From assembly GCA_016794365.1 (NCBI GenBank), contig JAEUKB010000041.1:124001-188000 (forward strand): a stretch of DNA of 64,000 bases, in the 5' to 3' direction. The stretch's first letter is position 1. Every line of letters starts with the position of its first letter. Source of the stretch: Myxococcales bacterium (GTDB lineage Bacteria > Myxococcota_A > Polyangia > Palsa-1104 > JAEUJZ01). The notes under the pieces were generated by a model. The model was not told where the DNA came from, searched no databases, and saw only the letters and a program-made list of their open reading frames with translations. Below, one piece after another: positions 36,429-45,400 of this stretch. Position numbers and translations under genes: made by a program.

Positions 36429-38264
36429 CTAGGAGATTTCCAAGGCCATCGCGACCGCACGTCCGCAGAAGCGCTGGTATTCCGACGAGACCTGGACTTC
36501 CGGTGGCAGCCCATCGCGAGGCACAGGACGGAACCCAAATTTTTCCGCAAAAAAGTCCGTCGCGTGCTCCGTAAGCAGACACACTCGCAGCAAGCCTCGC
36601 TGGCGAACCCGAACGAGCGCCATCTCAGCCAGCATCCAGCCAAGCCCTTCGCCTCGTCGCTCAGGATGAACAGCCAGCGATCGCAGCAGCGCCGTGTCTC
36701 CGTACAATTCGAGCGCAACACAGCCAATCACTTCCGTTTGCCCATCCTTGATCACCCACAGCTCAGCGACTGCATCGGGTACACCTGTCGTCGGAAGCTT
36801 GGACAAGTCCAAGAGCCGCTTGACGCTCGACAGATCGCTGTGCAGCGCGGGCATCACCGCATCCCCCAGCTTCTGGAGCAGCCGATCGTGCAGGTTCTCG
36901 AAGCTGCCCGACGACATGATCACAACGGTGTCACCGGCGGATACGCGCTGAGCCAGATGCTCGACGATCTGCGCGGTGCTGGCGATCGCTTTGGCAGGAA
37001 CGCCGCGACGACGAATGTCCGCCGCCAGCTTTTCCACGTCGAGTCGATTGCCCGCCGGAGCCTTTTCCGGCATGTGTACCGCGCCAATCAGGATTTCATC
37101 CGCAGCGACGAGCGCATCCGCAAACTCTTGCTGAAATACAGCCGTCCGACTGGTTGCCGAGCGAGGCTCGAAGACCGCGATCAGACGGCCCGTACCAAAG
37201 CGGCCGCGAAGACCACGCAGCGTTTCGCGAATCGCCGTCGGATGATGCGCAAAGTCATCGACGACGGACACGCCTTGAGCCACGCCCCGCAGCTCTTGAC
37301 GACGCTTGACACCGACGAAACGACGGATGCCGGGCGCAATCTCGCTCGCAGACAAGCCCAAGTTGGCCAGTGCAGCAATCACACCGACGGCATTTTCCAG
37401 GTTGTAGCCACCGGGCAGACCCAGCTCGAAGTGACCGTAGAGCTGACCTTTGTGATGAAGCTGAAACGCGGTCCGTCCGCCGGGCTTGATGCCAGTGACC
37501 TCCGCGCGCCACTCAACATCGTCGGGACAGCTACCACTGATGCCATAACGCTCGACGCGGCAGCACGCGGCTTTGGCACAGTCGAGCGCATGCGCTGAGC
37601 TGGCACACACAACCAGCGCGCCGTCTTCGGGAATCAGCGCGGCCAGCTCTCGGAACGCCTGCTTGATGTGCTCGAGGTCGGTGAAGATATCGACGTGATC
37701 CAGCTCGACGCTGGTCAGGATCGCGACGCGCGGCTGGTAGTGAAGGAACTTGCTCTTTTTGTCGAAGAACGCGCAGTCGTACTCGTCGCCTTCCAAGACA
37801 ACGTGCGGACCCGATCCGACGGCGGCGTTGTGGCCCATATTGAGCGGCACGCCACCGATCATGTACGACGGCTGCCGTCCCGCATTGAGCAGCGTCCACG
37901 CAGCCAGCGACGAGGTTGTCGTCTTTCCATGGGTTCCGCACACCACAAGCGACTGCTTCCCTGGAAGGAGCAGCTCCTCGATGATCGCTGGGAACGAGGT
38001 CAGACGAATTCCGCGCGCTTGAGCCGCTAGAACCTCGACGTGATCGCGACGACAGATGTTGCCAACCACCACCACGTCGGGCAGCCAGTCGAGGTTTTTG
38101 TCCGCAAAGCCTTCCGTGACTGCGATGCCCGCGCTGGCGAGCTGCGTTGACATCGGCGGATAGACATGCTCGTCGGAGCCGCGAACTTCGTGACCGATTG
38201 CTCGAAGCAGCTCGGCCACTGCACCCATTCCGGTACCGCAGATACCAATAAAATGAATCTTCAC
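36429..38264 (-). CDS. mpl: Mpl murein tripeptide ligase fused to a C-terminal GNAT acetyltransferase
   Basis: 611 residues from the GTG at 38264, with GAGGAG 6 nt upstream; the longer frame would run into leuB. Residues 1 to ~465 match Mpl, which joins recycled L-Ala-D-Glu-mDap to UDP-MurNAc: KIHFIGICGTGMGAVAELL, YPPMSTQLASAGI, ATP loop CGTHGKTTTSS, LEGDEYDCAFFDKKSKF, VELDHVDIF and DDFAHHPTAI. Residues ~471-611 (about 36429-36854) form a complete GNAT domain: IGCVALELYGDTALLRSLAV, acetyl-CoA loop ERRGEGLG, LTEHATDFFAEKFGF and VPRDGLPPEVQVSSEY, resembling ArsN2-type acetyltransferases. Standard Mpl ends near residue 455, so this is a fusion with no stop between the domains. The acetyl acceptor is unknown. 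Confidence 0.88.
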   Translation of the reverse strand: MKIHFIGICGTGMGAVAELLRAIGHEVRGSDEHVYPPMSTQLASAGIAVTEGFADKNLDWLPDVVVVGNICRRDHVEVLAAQARGIRLTSFPAIIEELLLPGKQSLVVCGTHGKTTTSSLAAWTLLNAGRQPSYMIGGVPLNMGHNAAVGSGPHVVLEGDEYDCAFFDKKSKFLHYQPRVAILTSVELDHVDIFTDLEHIKQAFRELAALIPEDGALVVCASSAHALDCAKAACCRVERYGISGSCPDDVEWRAEVTGIKPGGRTAFQLHHKGQLYGHFELGLPGGYNLENAVGVIAALANLGLSASEIAPGIRRFVGVKRRQELRGVAQGVSVVDDFAHHPTAIRETLRGLRGRFGTGRLIAVFEPRSATSRTAVFQQEFADALVAADEILIGAVHMPEKAPAGNRLDVEKLAADIRRRGVPAKAIASTAQIVEHLAQRVSAGDTVVIMSSGSFENLHDRLLQKLGDAVMPALHSDLSSVKRLLDLSKLPTTGVPDAVAELWVIKDGQTEVIGCVALELYGDTALLRSLAVHPERRGEGLGWMLAEMALVRVRQRGLLRVCLLTEHATDFFAEKFGFRPVPRDGLPPEVQVSSEYQRFCGRAVAMALEIS

Positions 38265-38361
38265 GTTTCTCCTCGTCAGCGTCGCGGAAGGAGCGCCGCA
38301 CAGCGGCCTAGTTCGCGTGTTGGGAAAGTATAACGGAAGCGAATGACCGCTCGGTGAGTGG

Positions 38362-39477
38362 TCAGTTTCTCGTCGCTCCGGTGAGTGCGCGAAGCACCGC
38401 GTCTCCACACTCACTGGTGGATAGCTGCCCGCCGAGATCGCGCGTGACCAGACCGGCCAACACAACTTGCTCGACAGCTCGACGGAGACGATCGCCCGCC
38501 TGGCTTTCGCCCAAGTGATCGTACAGCATCGCCAGCGTCAGAAACGCCGCGAGAGGATTGGCCAGACCTTTGCCTGCAATGTCCGGCGCTGAACCATGCA
38601 CCGGCTCAAACAGCGAGCAGCGTCCGGGATGGATGTTTCCCGACGCTGCCACACCAAGTCCGCCACAGATTGCAGCCCCGAGATCGGTCAAGATGTCGCC
38701 AAACAGGTTCGAGGTCACGACTACATCGAAGCGCTCTGGCGTCCGCACAAACTCCATGGCTGCGACATCGACGAACAAATGGCTCGATGTCGTCTCGGGA
38801 TACTCGGCGGCAACCTGTCGAAACGTACGCTGCCACAGTCCGTGTGCGTGCGGCAGTGCATTGGCTTTATCGACCATGCAGACGCGCGGCGTCTTGTGCG
38901 ACGAAGCATGCGGAACATTGGCCAATGTGTACGCTGCTCGAATGATTCTCTCGACACCGCGACGGGTGTTGAGATCTTCGCTGATCGCCACTTCGTCCGG
39001 CGTATCGCGCTTAAACGAGCCGCCCATCTGAACGTACGGACCCTCGGTGTTTTCGCGCAGCACCCAGAAGTTTACGTCGCGACGCTGTTTGCCTTTGATC
39101 GGACAGAGCTTTTCGTCGAGAAGCTGCACCGGACGCAGGTTGATGTAGAGATCGAGCCCAAAGCGCAGTCCGAGCAAGACATCTTTGGCAACCACACCGT
39201 CTGGAACTCGAGGATCGCCGAGCGCACCGAAAAAGATCGCATCGAAGTGATCGCGCAGCTCGCTGAGCGCACCTTTGGGCAGCGTCTCTTGCGTCTTGAG
39301 ATAGTGATCGGCGGACCAAGGAAAGTGCTGGATGTCGAGAGCAATTCCCAGCGGCTCGACGGCTCGTAGCGCTTGTGCGACGACTTCGGGACCAATGCCG
39401 TCACCCGCGATCACCGCGATGCGACGCCGTCGGCCACTTGGCGGAGCCAGCCCGAACGGATACACGCTCTGGGTCAT
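38362..39477 (-). CDS. leuB: 3-isopropylmalate dehydrogenase family enzyme
   Basis: 371 residues from the ATG at 39477; a TTG two codons upstream is also possible. It is an NAD(P)-dependent beta-decarboxylating dehydrogenase: IAVIAGDGIGPEVVAQAL, LRENTEGPYVQMGG, VCMVDKANAL, then VDVAAMEFVRTPERFDVVVTSNLFGDILTDLGAA and EPVHGSAPDIAGKGLANPLA. LeuB oxidises isopropylmalate in leucine synthesis; the related tartrate/isocitrate branches share these motifs, so the substrate is probable, not proven. No other leucine genes are nearby. Confidence 0.8.
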   Translation of the reverse strand: MTQSVYPFGLAPPSGRRRRIAVIAGDGIGPEVVAQALRAVEPLGIALDIQHFPWSADHYLKTQETLPKGALSELRDHFDAIFFGALGDPRVPDGVVAKDVLLGLRFGLDLYINLRPVQLLDEKLCPIKGKQRRDVNFWVLRENTEGPYVQMGGSFKRDTPDEVAISEDLNTRRGVERIIRAAYTLANVPHASSHKTPRVCMVDKANALPHAHGLWQRTFRQVAAEYPETTSSHLFVDVAAMEFVRTPERFDVVVTSNLFGDILTDLGAAICGGLGVAASGNIHPGRCSLFEPVHGSAPDIAGKGLANPLAAFLTLAMLYDHLGESQAGDRLRRAVEQVVLAGLVTRDLGGQLSTSECGDAVLRALTGATRN

Positions 39478-39486
39478 GACCAAGGC

Positions 39487-39786
39487 CTAGCGATTGGCCG
39501 CGAAGCCGGTGCCTCGCGACTTGTTGGCGTCCTGCGGACTAAACTTGAGTGCGCGGATGCCCACCGCTGCGTCGGTGTAAATGCGCTCGCCTTTGTGGGT
39601 TTCGAGAAGAAGCGTCTCGGCGGACACGGTGACCCGCTTGACCTTCGGCACAGCCAGCACTTCTTGCGTACTCACGTCGAGGATGATCGTGAGCTCGACC
39701 TCGTCGCTGACCAAGAAAGCGCCCTTGCCTTCGGCTTTGACGGCGGACTCGCTCTCGAGAACTTTTTGGATTAGGTCCTTCTTCAT
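39487..39786 (-). CDS. Small hypothetical protein
   Basis: 99 residues from the ATG at 39786, supported by AGGGAT 5 nt upstream; the open frame extends 23 residues further without a better start. The protein is soluble, mixed alpha/beta (LIQKVLESESAVKAEG, VELTIILDVSTQEVLAVPKVKRVTV), with no membrane segment or known motif. It lies 9 bp before the leuB-like gene and may share its transcript. Not assigned to a family. Confidence 0.6.
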   Translation of the reverse strand: MKKDLIQKVLESESAVKAEGKGAFLVSDEVELTIILDVSTQEVLAVPKVKRVTVSAETLLLETHKGERIYTDAAVGIRALKFSPQDANKSRGTGFAANR

Positions 39787-39919
39787 CTTGATCCCTATGC
39801 CTACGGGTTGGCTTGTAAGCGTGCGGTAAGTACCCCAATTCGATCCGGCTGGCAATTGTGCGAGCAGTGATCGCGATCAGAGAACGCACACAACGGATGA
39901 GCGACACTTGCGACGAGGC

Positions 39920-40810
39920 TCAGACGCGAACGCCCCAGTGCAGCTTGGTACGCAGCAGGTCAAAAAACGACCGACACAAGGGCCGATAAATCGTCAGGGG
40001 CCGATCGGAGCAAGTCACTTGAACCAGATCGCCGGGCTCTAACATGTGGCTCCACTGACCGTCGATGGTCAGCAGCACCTGGCTGGCGTCTTTGCCTGGA
40101 CGAACCTCGATGAGCGAGCGCAGATGAACCACGAGCGGTCGCGCGGTCAGCGTGTGCGGACAGATCGGAGACATCACCACCGCTTCCATGTTCGGCATCA
40201 AGATCGGTCCGCCTGCCGCCAGGTTGTACGCAGTCGATCCCGTCGGTGTCGAGATAATGAGTCCGTCGGCTCGATAGGTTGTGACCGCGTCGCCATCGAC
40301 AAAGGCATCCAGCTCGAACAGCCGGGCCATCTTGGGCTGACTGACGACCACATCGTTGAGCGCGGTTCGTTCGACGAGAAGATGCTCTGGCCCCGGCGTC
40401 ACGTCGGGCTGATCTTTGGGCAGCCGATAGACCCGACAGCGCAGCCTGTGTCGCTGTTCCATCGGTAACTTTCCGTGGAGCGCAGCCGTCAGCGTCTCCA
40501 TTGCTTCGTGCGGTGTGCTGCACGTCAGAAATCCGAGTCGTCCCAGGTTCACACCGAGCAGCGGAACCGAGCGATCGCCCAAGATTCCCGCGCCGTACAG
40601 CATCGTCCCGTCGCCACCAAGCGAAACCAGCATCGCCAGATCGGTCGGTAGCTCTTTTTCTCCGACGCTACACAGCCAGCTTGGAAGATCCACATGCTCT
40701 CGCAAGACCAGCTCTTGATGGCCCAGCTCGCGTACGACGTGAACCAGCTTTTCGCACAGCGCGACCGACTCAGGCTGATCGCGCTTGAGAATAAATCCGA
40801 CGGGAGGCAA
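39920..40810 (-). CDS. nadK: NAD kinase
   Basis: 296 residues. It phosphorylates NAD to NADP. The GGDGT motif is at residues 65-69 (LVSLGGDGTML), followed by LGVNLGRLGFLT, ALNDVVV, RADGLIISTPTGSTAYNLAAGGPI and SPICPHTL. The start is TTG, placed right after the TAG of the upstream gene, with AGGAG 5 nt before it, so translation is likely coupled. Confidence 0.95.
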   Translation of the reverse strand: MPPVGFILKRDQPESVALCEKLVHVVRELGHQELVLREHVDLPSWLCSVGEKELPTDLAMLVSLGGDGTMLYGAGILGDRSVPLLGVNLGRLGFLTCSTPHEAMETLTAALHGKLPMEQRHRLRCRVYRLPKDQPDVTPGPEHLLVERTALNDVVVSQPKMARLFELDAFVDGDAVTTYRADGLIISTPTGSTAYNLAAGGPILMPNMEAVVMSPICPHTLTARPLVVHLRSLIEVRPGKDASQVLLTIDGQWSHMLEPGDLVQVTCSDRPLTIYRPLCRSFFDLLRTKLHWGVRV

Positions 40811-41479
40811 CTAAGCTCCTGAGGTTGGCGGTTTGGGTCTTCCCGACGCTGGACGCACGCGATTGAGGTCAGCGCTACCGCGATCGCGAAGGAACTCCAA
40901 AAAGGCAATTGCCGACGGCAGCTCAGCGGCAGGAAGCTGCTCCAGCAGATCACGCGCGGTGCGACGGTAAACATCCCCCGGAGCCTCGGTCACCACCACC
41001 GGACGCGGCAGATGAACTTCGACCTCGACGGGAGGCGGTACCACACCCCACGGCGGAGGCTCTACCGTCGTCAGCTCGTCGCGCTTGAACCATTCCTGAA
41101 TGTGCCAGTGCAGCAGCTCGCCGCGATACGCAAACCAGCGCTCACGCTCGACGGGATAGTTCAGCAGCGCATCCTTGAAGCGCCGAAACGCACCTTTTCC
41201 GTCGATGCTAATGATGAGCCGCTCGCGCAACACCGGCTCGGTGACCCCCGCCACAAAGCGCTCCATCCACTTATACTGCTCACGAGAGGAAGCTGGCTCG
41301 ACGCGCAGATACGCATCACCGCCGCTCATCACCTTGGTTCGTAGCTCCTCGACATTCGGAGCCGACTCCACCAGCGTGATCACCTCGCCCGTGCGAGTAT
41401 CGAGGAAGCTCTCGGTGTCCGGGGCATTGCGCTCGACCGCAGTCTCCAACTCTGCCCAACGCACCGCTATGACTCGCAT
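40811..41479 (-). CDS. UPF0158 family protein
   Basis: 222 residues from MRVIAVRWAELETAVERN at 41479. It fits the UPF0158 pattern: a start helix followed by ESFLDTRTGEVITL, AYLRVEPASSREQYKWMERFVAGV, LRERLIISIDGKGAFRRFKDALLNYPVERERWFAYR. The family's biochemical role is unknown. The C-terminal ~70 residues are Pro-rich and then helical. It is encoded immediately before nadK. Confidence 0.8.
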   Translation of the reverse strand: MRVIAVRWAELETAVERNAPDTESFLDTRTGEVITLVESAPNVEELRTKVMSGGDAYLRVEPASSREQYKWMERFVAGVTEPVLRERLIISIDGKGAFRRFKDALLNYPVERERWFAYRGELLHWHIQEWFKRDELTTVEPPPWGVVPPPVEVEVHLPRPVVVTEAPGDVYRRTARDLLEQLPAAELPSAIAFLEFLRDRGSADLNRVRPASGRPKPPTSGA

Positions 41480-41705
41480 AACCAACGAACCCCGCTTTGA
41501 ATTTGTAAGAGATAGCACATATTTTCGAGTTCTTTCGCGCCGCGCAAAGCTGCCATCCGCCGACGATGATGAATCAGCACGAAGGCTCGAATGTGATCTG
41601 AAAGGCTATGTGAACTATGCCGACCTTGGCAAGGGCTACAGCCACTTGGCTTGGGTCACGCGAAAAATTGGCAGACGATGGCGACCTTGCTAAAACCCGC
41701 GCATC

Positions 41706-42641
41706 ATGCCGCTTTCGTCGAGTCACAGACAGGACTTGCTCGCTTTGCTCGATTCCGGGGGCGAGGTCCGCTTCGACGAACCGCTCGCACGCCACACCAC
41801 GCTACGTGTCGGTGGTCCCGTCGATGCATGGGTTGCTCCCAGCTCCATCACCGAGCTCTGTCGCATCCGTCGTTACTGCGATGAGCTGAGCATCCCGTGT
41901 CGAGCGCTTGGCTCGGGATCCAACTTGCTCGTCCTCGATGGGGGCGTTCGCGGTGTCTTGCTTTCGTCGGACAAGCTGCGCGGCCTGCGCTTTTCCGAAC
42001 CGAGTGCCGACGACTCACGCACCGAAGTCTATGTCGAAGCGGGTGTCAGCACCGGCAAGCTGCTCAGCGAAGCAACCAAACGCAGCCTCGGTGGCGTCGA
42101 ATTTCTGGGTGGCGTACCCGGCTCGATCGGCGGCGGCATGATCATGAACGCGGGCACTTACCTGGGTGAGTTCAAAGATGTCACCGTTGAAGTCACCAGC
42201 GTTTCCTCACACGGAGAGCTGATCGCAAGGACGCATTCCGAGTGCGGCTTTGTCTATCGCGGATCGGCGATTCCACCGTCTGAAATCGTGGTCTTTGCGC
42301 GGCTTCGGCTGCCACATCGCGACAAAGAAGCGATCGACGCGGACGTGGCGGCACTGCGCAAGCGACGCAAAGAGCGCGAGCCACACGGCGTTCCGTGCGC
42401 GGGCAGCTTCTTCAAAAATCCTCCCGGTGACTTCGCGGGGCGACTCATCGAGTCGTGCGGGCTCAAAGGCACGCGCATCGGCGGAGCAGAAGTGGCCACG
42501 GCGCACGCCAACTGGCTGGTCAACGTCGGGGATGCCAAAGCCAGTGACTTTGTCTCGCTGATCGACTTGGTGCGACGGACAGTGACGCAGCAGTTTGGGA
42601 TCACGCTCGAGCTGGAAGTCAAAGTGATGGGAGAGCCGTGA
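41706..42641 (+). CDS. murB: UDP-N-acetylmuramate dehydrogenase
   Basis: 311 residues. This flavoenzyme reduces UDP-GlcNAc-enolpyruvate in peptidoglycan synthesis. FAD-binding segments: HTTLRVGGPVDAWV, LGSGSNLLVLDGGVRGV, FLGGVPGSIGGGMIMNAGTYLGEF. The catalytic region is CAGSFFKNPPGDFAGRLIESCGLKG. It lacks the extra loop of the E. coli enzyme and looks like type II. The stop overlaps the ddl start. Confidence 0.95.
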   Translation: MPLSSSHRQDLLALLDSGGEVRFDEPLARHTTLRVGGPVDAWVAPSSITELCRIRRYCDELSIPCRALGSGSNLLVLDGGVRGVLLSSDKLRGLRFSEPSADDSRTEVYVEAGVSTGKLLSEATKRSLGGVEFLGGVPGSIGGGMIMNAGTYLGEFKDVTVEVTSVSSHGELIARTHSECGFVYRGSAIPPSEIVVFARLRLPHRDKEAIDADVAALRKRRKEREPHGVPCAGSFFKNPPGDFAGRLIESCGLKGTRIGGAEVATAHANWLVNVGDAKASDFVSLIDLVRRTVTQQFGITLELEVKVMGEP

Positions 42642-43546
42642 TGAAAAAGCGAGTCGGAGTGATCATGGGCGGGCCATCTGCCGAGCGAGAGGTGGCGCTT
42701 GCTTCGGGACGACGGGTGGCCGATGCACTCAGCGATGCTGGTCACTCGGTGGCTGCGATCGACTGGACCGGCGCGGACCAAAACCTGTGGACCGATCTGC
42801 GTCGCGAGCGCGTCGAGATTGCCTTTGTCGCACTCCACGGGACGCTCGGCGAAGATGGCTGCATTCAAGGGCTTCTGGAATGCGCAGGGATTCCGTACAC
42901 CGGCTCTGGCGTGCTCGCGTCGGCGCTGGCGATGGATAAGGTTGCTTCTCGACGGGTGTTCGACGAAGCCAGCATCGAGACACCACGTTGGACTGTGTAC
43001 CAAGGTCCAGCCGACATCCAGCGCATCGGTCTGCCGCTCGTGGTCAAGCCTTCGCGGGAAGGTTCTTCCGTCGGAATTTCCATTGTCCGCGACGAAGCGT
43101 ACATCGAGCCAGCGCTGCACCTGGCCCGGCGACTTCACGGCGTCGTGCTGCTGGAAGAGTTTGTGGCAGGACGTGAGATTGAAGTGGCGGTTCTCGACGG
43201 AGAAGTACTCGGCGATGTTGAAATTCGTCCCGCGTCAGATTTCTACGACTACGCCGCCAAGTATCAGCGCACCGACACCAAGTATCTGGTGCCAGCCCCG
43301 CTCACAGCGGCGGAACGACAGCTCTGTCACGATCTGGCGCGACGAGCCCATGCGGCGCTCGGCTGTGCCGGGGTAACGCGAACCGATCTGCTGCTGTCTG
43401 CGACGGGACGCGCGGTCTGTTTGGAGGTCGATACGCTGCCGGGACTGACCGATCGCAGCCTGGTTCCGAAGATCGCGCAGCATGCTGGAATCGATTTTCC
43501 ATCCCTGTGCGAGCGTATTTTGGCGACGGCTGCGCTCAAAGCGTAG
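42641..43546 (+). CDS. ddl: D-alanine--D-alanine ligase
   Basis: 301 residues from the ATG at 42641, which overlaps the murB stop by one base (TGATG). An ATP-grasp enzyme: VGVIMGGPSAEREVALASG, ALHGTLGEDGCIQGLLE, VKPSREGSSVGIS, VLLEEFVAGREIEVAVL. The last metal-binding segment reads LEVDTLPGLTDRSLVPK; most Ddl proteins have Asn where this has Asp (D264). It makes the terminal dipeptide of the murein precursor. Confidence 0.94.
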   Translation: MKKRVGVIMGGPSAEREVALASGRRVADALSDAGHSVAAIDWTGADQNLWTDLRRERVEIAFVALHGTLGEDGCIQGLLECAGIPYTGSGVLASALAMDKVASRRVFDEASIETPRWTVYQGPADIQRIGLPLVVKPSREGSSVGISIVRDEAYIEPALHLARRLHGVVLLEEFVAGREIEVAVLDGEVLGDVEIRPASDFYDYAAKYQRTDTKYLVPAPLTAAERQLCHDLARRAHAALGCAGVTRTDLLLSATGRAVCLEVDTLPGLTDRSLVPKIAQHAGIDFPSLCERILATAALKA

Positions 43547-43624
43547 GCGGATCAGGGCGCACGAAGTCTCTCTCGCCAGCGTCTGACCGTTCGCGGTACC
43601 CTACAGTCGGTCCACGGAGAGCGC

Positions 43625-44743
43625 ATGATTCGGATCTTAGAGCTAACCCAGAGCACACAAGCGATCCGCGATCTGTCCGGTGATGCGGCAAAAGCAGCGC
43701 TGCTGTCACCGACGCCGGGAACCGTTCGCTGGGTGGATATCTCGAAACAGACCGCCGAGGAGCTGGACCTGCTGGCACAAGGGTTTCGCTTCCACCCGCT
43801 GGCGCTCGAAGACTGTCTGCACTTTGATCAGCGCCCGAAGCTGGAAGAGTACGCCGGGACGAGCCCGTACCTGTTCATCGTCACGCACAACTTCACGGTG
43901 CTGCCGACTTCAACCAGCTTGCTGAGCGACGAAAACTCGCTGCATGTGCCGCGTATCTTGTGGGCGGAAAGTCGCGAGCAGACCGTCGCGCTGACGATGC
44001 TGGAAACCCACGCGTTCCTCGGGCTGGGCTATCTGGTCACGGTTCACGATCAGCACAGCCCGGCGCTCGAACAGATCTGGAATCGAGTGAAGCACGATCC
44101 ACAGCTTCTTCTGCGCGGACCGGACTTTGTCTATTACCTGCTGGCCGACGCAAAATGCGATGCAAACTTCCCAGTTCTCGAGCAGCTTGGTGAAATCCTC
44201 GACGAGATGGAAGAGTCGCTGTTTGACAACCCGAGTCGCACCGATCTGCACCGGATTTACTCGATGCGAAAGACGCTGGTGTCGATGCGTCGTGTGCTGT
44301 CGCCGCAGCGCGATGTGATGGGCAACCTGGCTCGTCACGGCGGATCAGCGTGCGTCAGTGAAAAGACCGCACCGTACTTTCGGGACATTTACGACCACCT
44401 CACGCGGATCCACGAGAGCATCGAAGCGGGACGCGATCTGCTTGGAAACTGCGTCGATGCGTACATGTCTGCCGTCGGTCAGCGCACAAACGAGATCATG
44501 AAGCAGCTCACGATCTTGTCGGCGGTGCTGCTGCCCGTCACGTTCCTTTCGGGACTGTTTGGCATGAACTTCGAGATGATGCCGTTCCGATCGCCGATCG
44601 CGTTTACGCTGGCGCTGCTGCTGATGTTTGGGATCATTCCCGGCGTGATGTTTCTGTGGTTCCGTCGCAAAGGCTGGCTGGCGAGCGACGCTCCCAGCAC
44701 CGCTTCACCCCGCGAAACCGGACGTCATCCCGTCCGAAAATGA
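43625..44743 (+). CDS. corA: CorA family magnesium/cobalt transporter
   Basis: 372 residues. A large cytoplasmic N-terminal domain is followed by two C-terminal helices. The selectivity motif GMN is in FLSGLFGMNFEMMP, and TM2 is FTLALLLMFGIIPGVMFLWF. Family members form pentamers that import Mg2+. GGAGA lies 5 nt before the ATG. Its 3' end overlaps the convergent lipB gene by 39 bp. Confidence 0.93.
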   Translation: MIRILELTQSTQAIRDLSGDAAKAALLSPTPGTVRWVDISKQTAEELDLLAQGFRFHPLALEDCLHFDQRPKLEEYAGTSPYLFIVTHNFTVLPTSTSLLSDENSLHVPRILWAESREQTVALTMLETHAFLGLGYLVTVHDQHSPALEQIWNRVKHDPQLLLRGPDFVYYLLADAKCDANFPVLEQLGEILDEMEESLFDNPSRTDLHRIYSMRKTLVSMRRVLSPQRDVMGNLARHGGSACVSEKTAPYFRDIYDHLTRIHESIEAGRDLLGNCVDAYMSAVGQRTNEIMKQLTILSAVLLPVTFLSGLFGMNFEMMPFRSPIAFTLALLLMFGIIPGVMFLWFRRKGWLASDAPSTASPRETGRHPVRK

Positions 44744-45400
44744 CTCGATCGAGCGCACTTCCATCGTCGTCCAGTCGAGTCCGTGCGCCGACCCAAGTAG
44801 CGAGGCAAATCGCGCGGCAACCGCTGGCAACGAAAGCGACGGATCCGCGCCTTCTTCTATCAAGCTGGTGACCTGCGCGCTGTGCTGACCGCACGGGACA
44901 AACAGCCTCTGACGAAACACTTCCGTCGCAGCGGGCTGTACGTTCAGCGACAGTCCGTGAATCGCAACCTGATGCTCGACGTGAACACCGACGGCACCGA
45001 GCTTTCGTAAGCCGACCCAGACTCCGACGGGATCGCTGCGATATTCCGCCGATACACCGTATGAAGCAGCCAGTGCCACCGCCGCAGAGGTCAGCCAGTC
45101 CACGTGCCGGGCGACACCACCGCGTAATCGCACCACCGGATAGACGACGAGCTGCCCCGGACCGTGATAGGTCGCTTGACCGCCGCGTCGCACCGTCACC
45201 GTCTCAATTCCCAAGCGATCGAGCACCGGCTGCGGCACGAGCACGTCGGCCACCGTCGCGCGATGACCGAGCGTAATCACCGGCTCATGCTCGACAAAGA
45301 GCAGCGTCTCTTCACCGCCCGCCAGCACCTGCGCACGAAGCTGCTCTTGCAGGGTCAGCACCGGCTGATACCGCGCGCGACCCAGCCACACAATCCGCAT
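44705..45400 (-). CDS. lipB: Octanoyl-[acyl carrier protein]-protein N-octanoyltransferase
   Basis: 231 residues. LipB moves octanoate from ACP to lipoyl domains of 2-oxoacid dehydrogenases. The family signature VRRGGQATYHGPGQLVVYPV is at ~70-89; the catalytic pair is K133 (LRKLGAVGVHV) and C170 (VPCGQH). Its ATG follows the pdhA TAA without a gap, so the lipoylating enzyme is coupled to the dehydrogenase subunit it serves. Confidence 0.95.
   Translation of the reverse strand: MRIVWLGRARYQPVLTLQEQLRAQVLAGGEETLLFVEHEPVITLGHRATVADVLVPQPVLDRLGIETVTVRRGGQATYHGPGQLVVYPVVRLRGGVARHVDWLTSAAVALAASYGVSAEYRSDPVGVWVGLRKLGAVGVHVEHQVAIHGLSLNVQPAATEVFRQRLFVPCGQHSAQVTSLIEEGADPSLSLPAVAARFASLLGSAHGLDWTTMEVRSIESFSDGMTSGFAG

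Noticed and set aside
38265-38465. N-terminal 67-residue extension of Mpl
   Set aside because: It overlaps leuB, lacks family likeness, and a GTG with GAGGAG at 6 nt sits exactly at the conserved KIHFIGICGTG start.
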